The notes below the pieces were generated by a model, which saw only the letters and a program-made list of their open reading frames with translations, searched no databases and was not told the origin of the DNA. This document shows, piece by piece, positions 1-8,100 of a DNA stretch of 64,000 bases (position 1 is the first letter of the stretch; every line of letters starts with the position of its first letter). Source of the stretch: Thermomonas aquatica (GTDB lineage: Bacteria; Pseudomonadota; Gammaproteobacteria; Xanthomonadales; Xanthomonadaceae); assembly GCF_006337105.1 (NCBI RefSeq), contig NZ_CP040871.1, positions 372,001 through 436,000 on the forward strand. The letters run 5' to 3'. Position numbers and translations under genes: made by a program.

Positions 1-191
1 AAGGCCGGCGGCAGCATCGCGCGCAGGCCGGCCAAGCCAAGCCCGGCGGTCAGCAGGTCGTCGCCGTCGCGATGCTCGGTCATGCGTTGCTGGTTGAACA
101 TGGGCGATTTCCCGGAGGCGGCAGGCAGGCCCGCGCAGGCGGACAAGAAGGCGATGGCGGCGATGCAGGCGCAAAGACGGAGTCTGTTCAT
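1..191 (-). CDS. Putative D-(-)-3-hydroxybutyrate oligomer hydrolase, N-terminal part (lipoprotein), cut by window edge
   Basis: Only the first 63 or so codons are present; the gene continues beyond position 1. The start is the ATG read from 191 down. The N-terminus is a lipoprotein signal: basic MNRLR, a hydrophobic stretch, then the lipobox LSAC with the acylated cysteine at residue 19. The mature part soon shows HRDGDDLLTAGLGLAGL, which I recognise from the start of 3HB-oligomer hydrolases. These enzymes cut 3HB dimers and oligomers to monomers. The divergent neighbour encodes 3HB dehydrogenase, which uses that product, so context supports the call. The lipobox suggests the enzyme is anchored in the cell envelope and faces the periplasm or the outside; that is inference. 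The catalytic serine would lie outside the window, so function rests on a short motif plus context. Confidence 0.6.
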   Translation of the reverse strand, partial: MNRLRLCACIAAIAFLSACAGLPAASGKSPMFNQQRMTEHRDGDDLLTAGLGLAGLRAMLPPA

Positions 192-326
192 GCCCCGACC
201 ATAGCCGCTGCGCATTGCCGGCGCATCGTACCTTCGTACCAGTGCATGGCCCGTGGCATCCGCGCCATTCCCACGCCCAGCCTGCTAGCGTATGCAGGCC
301 CTGATGCAACGCAGCACGGATCCCTC
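192..326. promoter_or_regulatory. Divergent intergenic region between the oligomer hydrolase and bdhA
   Basis: This 135-bp gap separates two divergently transcribed genes of 3HB metabolism and must hold both promoters. A tandem GTACC repeat (CGTACC TTC GTACC, about 226-240) is the only repeated motif I notice. No confident -35/-10 pair is visible. It is the natural place to look for a site of the LuxR-type regulator encoded just downstream of bdhA. Confidence 0.3.
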
Positions 327-1136
327 ATGAGCGACTACTTCCTGCAAGGCCGCACCGCGCTGGTGACCGGCAGCACCTCCGGCATCGGCCTCGCCATCGC
401 CCATGCGCTGGCCGCGGCCGGTGCCAGGGTCGCGATCAACGGCCTCGGCACGCCGGAGCAGATCGCTTCGGCGATCGCCGAAGTCGATGCGGCCGGCAGT
501 GGCGGCAGCAAGCACTTCGGCGCCGACCTGCGCGATCCCGCCGCCATCGAAACCATGATGACCGAACTGGCCGCATGGTCCGGCGGCGGCATCGACATCC
601 TGGTCAACAACGCCGGCATCCAGCACGCGGTGCCGCTGCACGAGATGCCGGTGGCGAAGTGGAACGACATCATCGCGATCAACCTGTCCTCCGCCTTCCA
701 CACCATGCGCGCGGCGATGCCGGCGATGGCAGCGCGCGGCTACGGCCGCGTGGTCAACGTGGCCTCGGTGCACGGGCTGGTGGCGTCGAAGGACAAGGCG
801 CCGTACGTGGCCAGCAAGTTCGGCATCGTCGGGCTGAGCAAGGTCGCGGCGCTGGAATACGCCGCGCAGGGCTCGCGCGATTCCGGCGGCATCACGGTCA
901 ACTGCATCTGCCCGGGCTGGGTGGAGACGCCGCTGATCGAGCCGCAGATCGAGGCGCGCATGGCCGGCGGCAGCCGCGATGACGGCGTGCGCGCCCTGCT
1001 GGCCGAAAAACAGCCCAGCCTGCGCATGACCCTGCCCGCCGAGATCGGCGCGCTGGCGGTGTTCCTGTGCCGGCGCGAGGCGCACAACATCACCGGCGCG
1101 GCGATCCCGGTGGATGGCGGCTGGACCGCGCAGTAA
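327..1136 (+). CDS. bdhA: D-3-hydroxybutyrate dehydrogenase (short-chain dehydrogenase)
   Basis: A 269-residue short-chain dehydrogenase that would oxidise (R)-3-hydroxybutyrate to acetoacetate with NAD+ in the cytoplasm. The Rossmann glycine motif TGSTSGIG is at residues 14-21, NNAG at 94-97, the catalytic serine near 147, and the YxxxK pair as Y160 and K164. The C-terminal VDGGWTAQ is typical of bacterial 3HB dehydrogenases and helps separate it from other SDRs. I chose the ATG at 327: upstream in-frame ATGs would add a long unrelated tail, and MSDYFLQGRTALVTG is a normal SDR start. It lies 10 bp before the response regulator gene, so the two are probably co-transcribed, and divergent to the putative oligomer hydrolase. 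Confidence 0.88.
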   Translation: MSDYFLQGRTALVTGSTSGIGLAIAHALAAAGARVAINGLGTPEQIASAIAEVDAAGSGGSKHFGADLRDPAAIETMMTELAAWSGGGIDILVNNAGIQHAVPLHEMPVAKWNDIIAINLSSAFHTMRAAMPAMAARGYGRVVNVASVHGLVASKDKAPYVASKFGIVGLSKVAALEYAAQGSRDSGGITVNCICPGWVETPLIEPQIEARMAGGSRDDGVRALLAEKQPSLRMTLPAEIGALAVFLCRREAHNITGAAIPVDGGWTAQ

Positions 1137-1146
1137 TTCCATTTCG

Positions 1147-1812
1147 ATGCCGTCCCTGCTCATCGCCGACGACCATCCGCTGTTCCGCGCCGCGCTGCGG
1201 CAGGCGGCACGCGATGCATTGGGCGAGGTGGAATTGTTCGAAGCCGGCAGCCTGGAAACCGTGCTGACCACGCTGGATGCGCAACCCCAGGTGGACCTGG
1301 TATTGCTCGATCTGCACATGCCCGGCAACCACGGGCTGGCGGGATTGGCGGCAGTGCGCGCGCAACACCCGGGCGTGGCGGTGATCGTGGTGTCCGCCAA
1401 CGACGACCCGCGCGTGGTCCGCCGCGCCCTCGACCACGGCGCCGCCGGCTACCTGCCGAAGAGCGCCGGCCTCGACGATCTGCGCGATGCGATCCGCAGC
1501 GTGCTCGCCTGCGACACCTGGCTGCCGCCCGCATTGCGCGCATCCGTCACCCGTGCGCAGAGTTCGCCCAACGATGCGGCGTTGGCCGCGCGCCTGGCCA
1601 GCCTGTCGCCGCAGCAGTTCCGCGTGCTGGCGCTGGTTGCCGAAGGCCTGCTCAACAAGCAGATCGCCGACCGCCTGGACGTGCAGGAGCGCACGGTGAA
1701 GGCACATCTCACCGCGATCTTCGAAAGGCTTGGCGTGCGCAACCGCACGCAGGCGGGCGTGGTGTTGCGGGAACTGGAACTGTCGGATCCGGCGCGGCAG
1801 ATCGAAGGCTGA
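1147..1812 (+). CDS. LuxR/NarL-family response regulator
   Basis: A 221-residue two-domain response regulator. The receiver domain spans about residues 3-120, with acidic residues D8 and D9, phospho-acceptor D55 in LVLLDLHMPG, and the conserved lysine in YLPKSAG near 106. A LuxR-type helix-turn-helix lies at about 148-212 (LSPQQFRVLALVAEGLLNKQ). The ATG at 1147 starts 10 bp after the bdhA stop. An in-frame ATG at 1114 inside bdhA would add 11 residues and is less likely. No kinase is directly adjacent, but a hybrid histidine kinase lies at 5198-8569 in the same catabolic cluster and is the obvious partner. It probably controls the 3HB genes; this is inference from position. Confidence 0.85.
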   Translation: MPSLLIADDHPLFRAALRQAARDALGEVELFEAGSLETVLTTLDAQPQVDLVLLDLHMPGNHGLAGLAAVRAQHPGVAVIVVSANDDPRVVRRALDHGAAGYLPKSAGLDDLRDAIRSVLACDTWLPPALRASVTRAQSSPNDAALAARLASLSPQQFRVLALVAEGLLNKQIADRLDVQERTVKAHLTAIFERLGVRNRTQAGVVLRELELSDPARQIEG

Positions 1813-1836
1813 AGCGCCGCGCGCGCGAAGCCGGGC

Positions 1837-2046
1837 TCAGCCGACGTTGATGCCGTGCGGCTGGATGTAGCCGCTGGCGATGCCGGCGCAGACCAGCAGG
1901 ATCAGCACCACCGACAACCCGATGCGCTTGGTCAGCGCATTGACCGTGCGCTTGGTCGTGCCCTGGTCGGCAACCATGTAGTACAGGCCGGCGCCGAGGT
2001 TGTAGAGGATGAGGACGAGGAACGCGACGATGACCAGGGTCTTCAT
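1837..2046 (-). CDS. Small twin-transmembrane protein, DUF2909-like
   Basis: A 69-residue inner-membrane protein with two hydrophobic helices (about residues 2-24 and 43-61). They are separated by a loop with the pattern GTTKRTVNALTKRIGLS and followed by a C-terminal PHG. This layout and the RTV-AL--R-GLS core match the DUF2909 family, whose function is unknown. Its start codon overlaps the stop of the upstream membrane-protein gene by four bases (ATGA at 2043-2046), so the two are translationally coupled. No enzymatic role can be read from the sequence. Confidence 0.65.
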   Translation of the reverse strand: MKTLVIVAFLVLILYNLGAGLYYMVADQGTTKRTVNALTKRIGLSVVLILLVCAGIASGYIQPHGINVG

Positions 2047-2420
2047 GGGCTAGCTCCGGACAGGCGGTTATTCGGCGCGCCCTTGCCGAGGCGGGCCGCG
2101 TGGGGCGCGACGATCAGGCGATTGCGCAGGAAACAGGCAGCGGTCATCACCCCGAGGAAGACGCCGTAGGACACCGCGGTGGCCAGCACCTGCGGCCAGA
2201 TCGCGTCGACCGAGGCGTCGGCGTGGCGGTAGCTCCACTGCGTGCTGGCGAGGGTGGCCAGGCTCGCCAGCGCCAGGCTGGCGACGTCGAAGGCCCACCG
2301 TACCAGGGTGCGCGGCTGGCGCGGAAACGCCCAGTACAGGGCCGCCAGGATCAGGTACCACGGCAGGAACAGGATGAAGGCGAGATTGAGCTGGACGGTC
2401 TCGTTCACGGCTTGGCGCAC
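2043..2420 (-). CDS. Uncharacterised inner-membrane protein
   Basis: A 125-residue protein with about three hydrophobic segments (roughly residues 11-31, 42-60 and 75-100) and a basic C-terminal tail. I do not recognise a family. The start taken is a GTG at 2420; a second GTG four codons later (2408) is equally possible because neither has a clear Shine-Dalgarno sequence. It overlaps the DUF2909-like gene by four bases and is divergent from the MocR-type regulator at 2522. These regulators often act on the gene next door, so this two-gene membrane operon is a candidate target. Confidence 0.6.
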   Translation of the reverse strand: MRQAVNETVQLNLAFILFLPWYLILAALYWAFPRQPRTLVRWAFDVASLALASLATLASTQWSYRHADASVDAIWPQVLATAVSYGVFLGVMTAACFLRNRLIVAPHAARLGKGAPNNRLSGASP

Positions 2421-2458
2421 ACCGGTTTGAACCAGGTGCTAGCCTAGGCCGTTCATAA

Positions 2459-2502
2459 CAGTTTTTCCCGCATCAGTTTTTGCTGGAAAAACCATATCAG
2501 TT
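2459..2502. promoter_or_regulatory. Candidate MocR operator: direct repeats in a divergent promoter
   Basis: CAGTTTTT occurs at 2459-2466 and again at 2474-2481, 15 bp apart, and ATCAGTT recurs at 2472-2478 and 2496-2502, 24 bp apart. The stretch is AT-rich against a very GC-rich background and sits just upstream of the MocR-type gene. MocR/PdxR regulators are known to bind direct repeats in their divergent promoter regions. Assignment as the operator is inference. Confidence 0.45.
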
Positions 2503-2521
2503 GATCTTGCGGCCAGTTGCC

Positions 2522-3940
2522 ATGAAGCGCTACCAAGCCCTCGCGGCGGATATCGCCGCATCGATCCGGAACGGAACCCTCAAACCCGGCGACAAGCTGC
2601 CCTCGGTGCGGCGGGCCAGCGCCAGCCGGCACCTCAGCCCGGCCACGGTGTTCCAGGCGTACTACCTGCTCGAGGCCAAGGGCCTGATCCGCGCCCGCGA
2701 TCGTTCCGGCTATTACGTGGCGCACGGCGCGAAGGCATTGCCGCCGGAACCGGAAACCGCCTCGAAGCCGGATGGCGAAGCCCGCCCGGTGGTGATCAGC
2801 GAGCTGGTGGTGCGGATCCTCGAATCGGCGATGACGCGCGACGTGGTGCCGCTGGGCTCGGCATTCCCGAGCCCGCTGCTGTTCCCATTCGAACGCCTGG
2901 GCCGGGCGACCGCCGTCGCGATGTCGCAACTCGACCCCTGGTCCACGGTCAGCGAGCTCGCGCCGGGCAGCCACGCGCTGCGCCAGCAGATCGCGTTGCG
3001 CTACCTGGTCGATGGCATCCACATCAGGCCGGAACACATCGTCGTCACCAACGGCGCGATGGAAGCGTTGAACCTGTGCCTGAGCGCCGTGTGCAAGCCG
3101 GGCGATGCCGTGCTGGTCGAATCGCCCTGCTTCTATGCCTGCCTGCAGGCGCTGGAGCGGTTCGGATTGCATGCGGTGGAAGTCGCCACCGACCCGCGCG
3201 ACGGCATCGACCTCGATGCGCTGGAAGCCGCCATCGCCCGCCATCGGCCCGCCGCCTGCTGGCTGATGACCAACTACCAGAACCCGCTCGGCAGCGCGAT
3301 GAGCGAAGCCAAGAAGCACGCGCTGGCGGCGCTGGTCGCGCGCCACCGGCTGCCGCTGATCGAAGACGACGTGTACGGCGAGCTGTATTTCGACAACCGC
3401 AGGCCGACGCCGACCAAGGGCTTCGACGGCGACGGCTGGGTCATGCACTGCAGTTCGTTCTCCAAGACGCTGGCGCCGGGCTACCGCGTGGGCTGGACCA
3501 GCCCGGGGCGGTTCCTCAAGCAGGTCACCTACCAGAAACTGACGACCTCGCTGGCGACCTCGATGCCCGGGCAGCTCGGCATCGCCAGATACCTGGAGCG
3601 CGGCAGCTTCGAGCGGCATTTGCGCGGACTGCGGTTGTCGCTGCGCAAGAACCGCGACGAATACATCGATGCGATCGGCCGTCATTTCCCGGCCGGCACC
3701 AAGGTGAGCCGGCCGAGCGGCGGCTACTTCCTGTGGCTCGAGCTTCCCGGCGCGGTCGATGCCCTCGCGCTGCACGACAAGGCGATGGCGGCGGGCATCA
3801 GCATCGCGCCCGGCCCGATGTTCTCCGCGTCGCGCGGTTTCGGCGCCTGCATCCGCGTCAACTACGGCCATCCATTGACCGCGCGGGTCGAGGCCGCGCT
3901 GCGGACGATCGGGAAAACGGCGATCCGGCTGGCCGCCTGA
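2522..3940 (+). CDS. MocR-type PLP-dependent transcriptional regulator (GntR N-domain plus aminotransferase domain)
   Basis: A 472-residue two-domain regulator. Residues 1-70 form a GntR winged helix (YQALAADIAASI, then KPGDKLPSVRRAS, then YLLEAKGLIRARDRSGYYV). Residues of about 100-470 form a class I aminotransferase fold with the expected PLP lysine at K315 in SSFSKTLAPGYR and substrate-binding NYQNPLGS. Family members bind PLP or an amine and regulate a neighbouring gene instead of acting as enzymes. The ATG at 2522 begins exactly at the GntR domain; an in-frame ATG at 2480 would add 14 residues and start inside the candidate operator. The divergent membrane-protein pair (1837-2420) is the likely target. 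The effector cannot be read from the sequence. Confidence 0.85.
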   Translation: MKRYQALAADIAASIRNGTLKPGDKLPSVRRASASRHLSPATVFQAYYLLEAKGLIRARDRSGYYVAHGAKALPPEPETASKPDGEARPVVISELVVRILESAMTRDVVPLGSAFPSPLLFPFERLGRATAVAMSQLDPWSTVSELAPGSHALRQQIALRYLVDGIHIRPEHIVVTNGAMEALNLCLSAVCKPGDAVLVESPCFYACLQALERFGLHAVEVATDPRDGIDLDALEAAIARHRPAACWLMTNYQNPLGSAMSEAKKHALAALVARHRLPLIEDDVYGELYFDNRRPTPTKGFDGDGWVMHCSSFSKTLAPGYRVGWTSPGRFLKQVTYQKLTTSLATSMPGQLGIARYLERGSFERHLRGLRLSLRKNRDEYIDAIGRHFPAGTKVSRPSGGYFLWLELPGAVDALALHDKAMAAGISIAPGPMFSASRGFGACIRVNYGHPLTARVEAALRTIGKTAIRLAA

Positions 3941-3976
3941 ACTCCGGACGCGGCCCGCTCCGCGCCGCTGCGGCCG

Positions 3977-4234
3977 CTAGCGGTCATGGCGCAGCTCCAG
4001 CATCCAGGTCCGCTGGTTGTACGGATGGAAGTTCCAGTAGGTCTGCGCGCCGATGTTGTCCACTCCCAGCGCCGCGCTCCAATGCGCATCGTGGCGATAG
4101 CGCAAGCGCGCATCGGCCACCAGGAACGGGCTGGTTCCGGTATAGGCGCGGCCGTGGATGTCGCTGTTGTCGAGCTGGTTGAACTGCTCGCCGCCGTAGC
4201 GCAGGCCGAGACTCAGGTCGTACCGCAGGCCGTC
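3977..4234 (-). pseudogene. Remnant of a TonB-dependent receptor (C-terminal end only)
   Basis: About the last 85 residues of an outer-membrane beta-barrel survive. They read as alternating amphipathic strands ([38 protein letters not shown]) and end in LELRHDR before a TAG at 3977. This is the typical C-terminus of TonB-dependent receptors. The signal peptide, plug and most of the barrel are missing. At about 4225-4245 the homology changes abruptly to a serine hydrolase on the opposite strand, although the reading frame happens to stay open beyond that point. I read this as the left side of a deletion scar. The right boundary is approximate. Confidence 0.7.
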
Positions 4235-5173
4235 GAGCGCGGCGATTACAAGGCCATCACCAGCATTCTGGTCGCCCGCGACGGCAAGGTGGTGTACGAC
4301 GCCGCCGGTGCCGAGGCGCGCCGCAACACCCGCTCGGCGACCAAGACCGTGGCCGGGATGCTGGCCGGACTCGCGGTTGCCGACGGACGCATGTCGCGCG
4401 GCTCGCGGATCTTCGACCTGCTGCCGACGCAACGCCACGCGCGGATGCTGAATCCGGATCCGCGCAAGGACGCGATCACCGTCGAGGACCTGCTGACGAT
4501 GTCCTCGCTGGTCGAATGCGACGACGAGAACCAGTTCTCGCGCGGCAACGAGGAACGCATGTACCTGGTCGAGGACTGGGTGCAGTTCTATGCGGACCTG
4601 CCCGTGCAGGGCTTCCCCGCATGGTTGCCGAAGCCGGCCGACTCGCCGCACGGGCGGAGCTTCCGCTATTGCACCGCGGGCGTGACCGCCCTGGGCGAGG
4701 CGATCCAGGGCGCGGTGCACGAGCCGTTGCAGGCCTACGCGCAGCGCCGGCTGTTCGATCCGCTGGGCATCCAGGCGCCCGAATGGCAGTTCTCGCCGCT
4801 GGGCCTGGCCCAGGCCGGGGGCGGATTGGGCCTGCGCACCCGCGACCTGTGGAAGCTCGGCCAACTGTACCTGGACGATGGCCGCCACGATGGCAAGCAG
4901 CTCATTCCGGCGGATTGAGTGCGCCGCTCGATCGGCGCACAGGCAAGGGCGCGCGACGACGCCGACTACGGCTACCTGTGGTGGCTGATGAAGATCCCGT
5001 CCGGCGACTCGACCCTCACGCTTCCCACCATGGCCGGCACCGGCGGCAACGCGGTGTTCCTGCTGCCCGCCAGGCGGGCGGTGGTCGTGATCACCACCAG
5101 CAACTACAACGAGCGCCAGCCGCACCAGCTGACCTTGAAGTTGCTCACCCACGACCTGTTGCCGGCGCTCTAG
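4235..5173 (+). pseudogene. Remnant of a beta-lactamase-fold serine hydrolase, 5'-truncated and interrupted by TGA
   Basis: The reading frame starts abruptly inside the fold at about [19 protein letters not shown] with no start codon or signal peptide. It keeps the S-x-x-K motif (SATK), LTMSS, and a tyrosine motif YCTAG. A TGA at 4916-4918 then interrupts it within LIPAD-stop-VRRSIGAQ, and the same frame continues with DYGYLWWL and AGTGGNAVFLLP to a TAG at 5171. Homology runs straight through the stop, so a single substitution, most simply TGG (Trp) to TGA, explains it. The 5' truncation coincides with the end of the receptor remnant on the other strand. Intact relatives are exported penicillin-binding/class C-type hydrolases. 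No functional protein is expected. Confidence 0.78.
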
Positions 5174-5197
5174 CGCATCCGCTGGAGCGGAGGCCGG

Positions 5198-8100
5198 CTA
5201 GCCCACCGCCCGCGCCGCCAGCATCCGGTCCAGCACCGATTTCAATGCCAACGGCCGCAAGGGTTTCATCAGCAAGGGCAAGCCCGCTTCCTGCGCGGCC
5301 ATGCGCACCGCGCCGGTCTGGTCGGCGCTGAGGATCAGGCACGGCGGCGCGCCGTGGCGTCCGGCGAGGCGCGCATGCAGCGCCACGCCGTCGTCGCCGG
5401 CGTCGAGGTGGTAGTCGAAGATCCACAGTGCGCACGGGCTCGATGCCAGCGCGGCGGCGGCCGCATCGCCATCGCCGACGGCGACCACCTCGCAGCCCCA
5501 GCTGCGCAGCACCCCGGCCAGCGCATCCAGCGCCTGCGCTTCGTTGTCGACGATCAGCACGCGCAGGCCGGCCAGGCCGCGTGGCGAAGGATGCTGCGGA
5601 TGCGCGGCGCTGGCGCGCGCGACATCGATGGCGAACGCGCTGCCGCGCCCGGGGACACTGCGCAGGCGCACCCCGGAACCGAGCAGGCCGGCGATCCGCC
5701 TGGCGATGGCAAGGCCCAGGCCGAGGCCCTGCCCCGGCGCATCGTCGCCGCGGCGGAACTCCTCGAAGATCGCCTCGCGCTGGCCGGCATCGATGCCCGG
5801 CCCGGTGTCGTGCACTTCGATCCGCAAGGCATCGCCATGCCGGCGCACGCCGAGCAGCACGCCGCCGGCTTCGGTGTAGCGCAACGCATTGGCCAGGAAG
5901 TTCTGCAGCACGCGGCGCAGCAGTTGCGGGTCGCTGCGCACCCAGGCGCGGGTGGGCACATGGCGCAGGCGCAGCCCGCGTTCGGCGGCGATGACCCCGA
6001 ACTGCGCAACCAGCGGTTCCAGCACGTCGCCCAGCGGGAACGCACGCGGTTCCGGCACCAGCCCGCCCGCTTCCAGCCGCGACATGTCGAGCAAGGTGGT
6101 CAGCAGGTCGGTGGTGGAATCCAGCGCGCCGCAGATCTGCATCGCCAGTGCGCGCTGCTCGCCATCGCCGCGCTGCTGCAGGGTATCGGCGAACAGGTGC
6201 GCGGCGTGCAGCGGCTGCAGCAGGTCGTGGCCGATGGCGGCGAGGAAGCGGCTCTTCGCGTCGTTGGCGTGTTCCGCCTCGCGCTTGGCGGATTCCAGCA
6301 GCGCGGTGCGCTCGTCGACGCGTTGCTCCAGGGTTTCGTTGATCCGCATCAAGCCGGTTTCCGCCTCGCGGAAGGCGGTGACGTCGGTGAAGGTGGCGAC
6401 GAAGCCGCCGCCCGGCATCGGGTTGCCGCGGATCTCGATGATGCTGCCGTCGGGAAACACCCGTTCCGACAGGTGCGTGCTGCCGGCGCGCATGTGGTCG
6501 AGGCGGCGCTGCAGCGCATCGTCCTGGCGCTCGATGCCTGCCACTTCGCGCAGCGCCCAGGCCGAGGCCTCGGCGATCGGAAGCCCGACCCGCAGCATCC
6601 CCGGCGGGAAGCCGAACAGTTCCGCGTAACGCTTGTTCCAGGCGACCAGCCGCAGCCCGGCATCGACCACGCTGATGCCCTGCGACATGTTCTCCAACGC
6701 CGCCTCCAGCACGCGCTGGTTGAAGCGCAGGTCTTCGCTGGCCTCGCCGACGATGGCGGCGACGGTATCGAGGTCGGCGCCGCGGCGATCGGCGCCATGC
6801 TGGTCGCTGACCGCGGCGTCGCGGCGCGCGGCGTCCAGCAGCAGGCGCGCGGATGCGCTGCCGAGGATCGCCGCCAGTTCGTGCTCCAGCCGCGATTCGA
6901 TCGCCAGCGGCACCGCGCCGTTCGCCGGCGCGTTGCGCAACAACTCGTCCACCCGTTGCGGCGGCAGGAAGCGCCGGCCGGCATTGCGCAGGGTCTGCAG
7001 GTCGGAGCCGCGCGCCTCGCGGCGATGCGGCGCGGCGCGCGTGGCCGCGAACGTCAACGTGACCGCGCTGCCGACGAACAGGCTCGCCCCCACCGCACGC
7101 CCCAGCCGGCTCCAGCCGGTGAGGCCGAACAAGGCCTCCGGCGCCAGCCAGTGCAGGCCGAACGGGCCTTCGCGCAGCCACGCAGGATCCGCGCCCGCGG
7201 TGGCGGCGATCATCGGCACCAGCATCACCCACGACCACGCCACGAAGCCGGCGAGCACGCCCGCGGTGGCGGCGCTGGCCGGGGTCTGCGGGCGCCATAC
7301 CGCGAACGCCAGGGCCGGCGCCAAGGTGGCCAAGGCGGAGAACGAGACCGCACCGACGTCGGCCAGCGCTTCGTTGCCGCTGAGCAGGCGGCTGTAGGCC
7401 CAGCCGAGCAGCATGATCGCGACGATGCCGGCACGCCGCAGCAGCAGCAGGTCGCCGCGATGGTCGCCGCGCCCGCCATCGCCGATCCCGCGCGCCCAGG
7501 CGCCGCGCAACAGGCCGGGCGCGAACCAGTGGTTGCCGATCATCAGGCTCATCGCCAGGGTGCCGACGATGACCATGCCGGTGGCCGCGCTCAGGCCGCC
7601 GAGGAACACCAGCAAGGCGATGGCCTGGTTGCCCTGGGCCAGCGGCAACGCCAGCGCGTACATGTCCGAGGGAACGCGGTCGCCGAACTGGGCCATGCCC
7701 GCGCGCGCCAGCGGCAGCGCCGGCAAGGCGATCAGCAGCAGGTACAACGGAAACTGCCAGCGCGCGGTGCGCACGTCGCTTTCCTCGCGGCACTCGACCA
7801 CGCCGACGTGGAACTGGTGGGGCATCAGGAACATCGCCAGGGTCCCGAGGATCACCAGCGGCACGAACCCGCCGGCCGGCTGCGCGGGCAGCGCGTGCGC
7901 GGCGGCGGGCAGTTCGCGCAGGCCGAACCAGACGAAGCCGCCCAGCGCGAGCATCGCCAGCAGCTTGAACATCGACTCGAAGGCGATCGCCAGCACCAGT
8001 CCGCGGTTGTGTTCGGCGGCGCTCGCGCGGCGGGTGCCGAACACGATCGCGAACAGCGCCATCGCCAGCGCGACGTACAGCGCACCGTCGCGCCAGACCG

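Noticed and set aside
3986..4918. One 310-residue protein starting with an apparent ATG at 3986 and ending at the TGA
   Set aside because: The first 80 or so codons are the antisense of a TonB-receptor tail, so this is a chimera across a deletion scar and not a designed gene.
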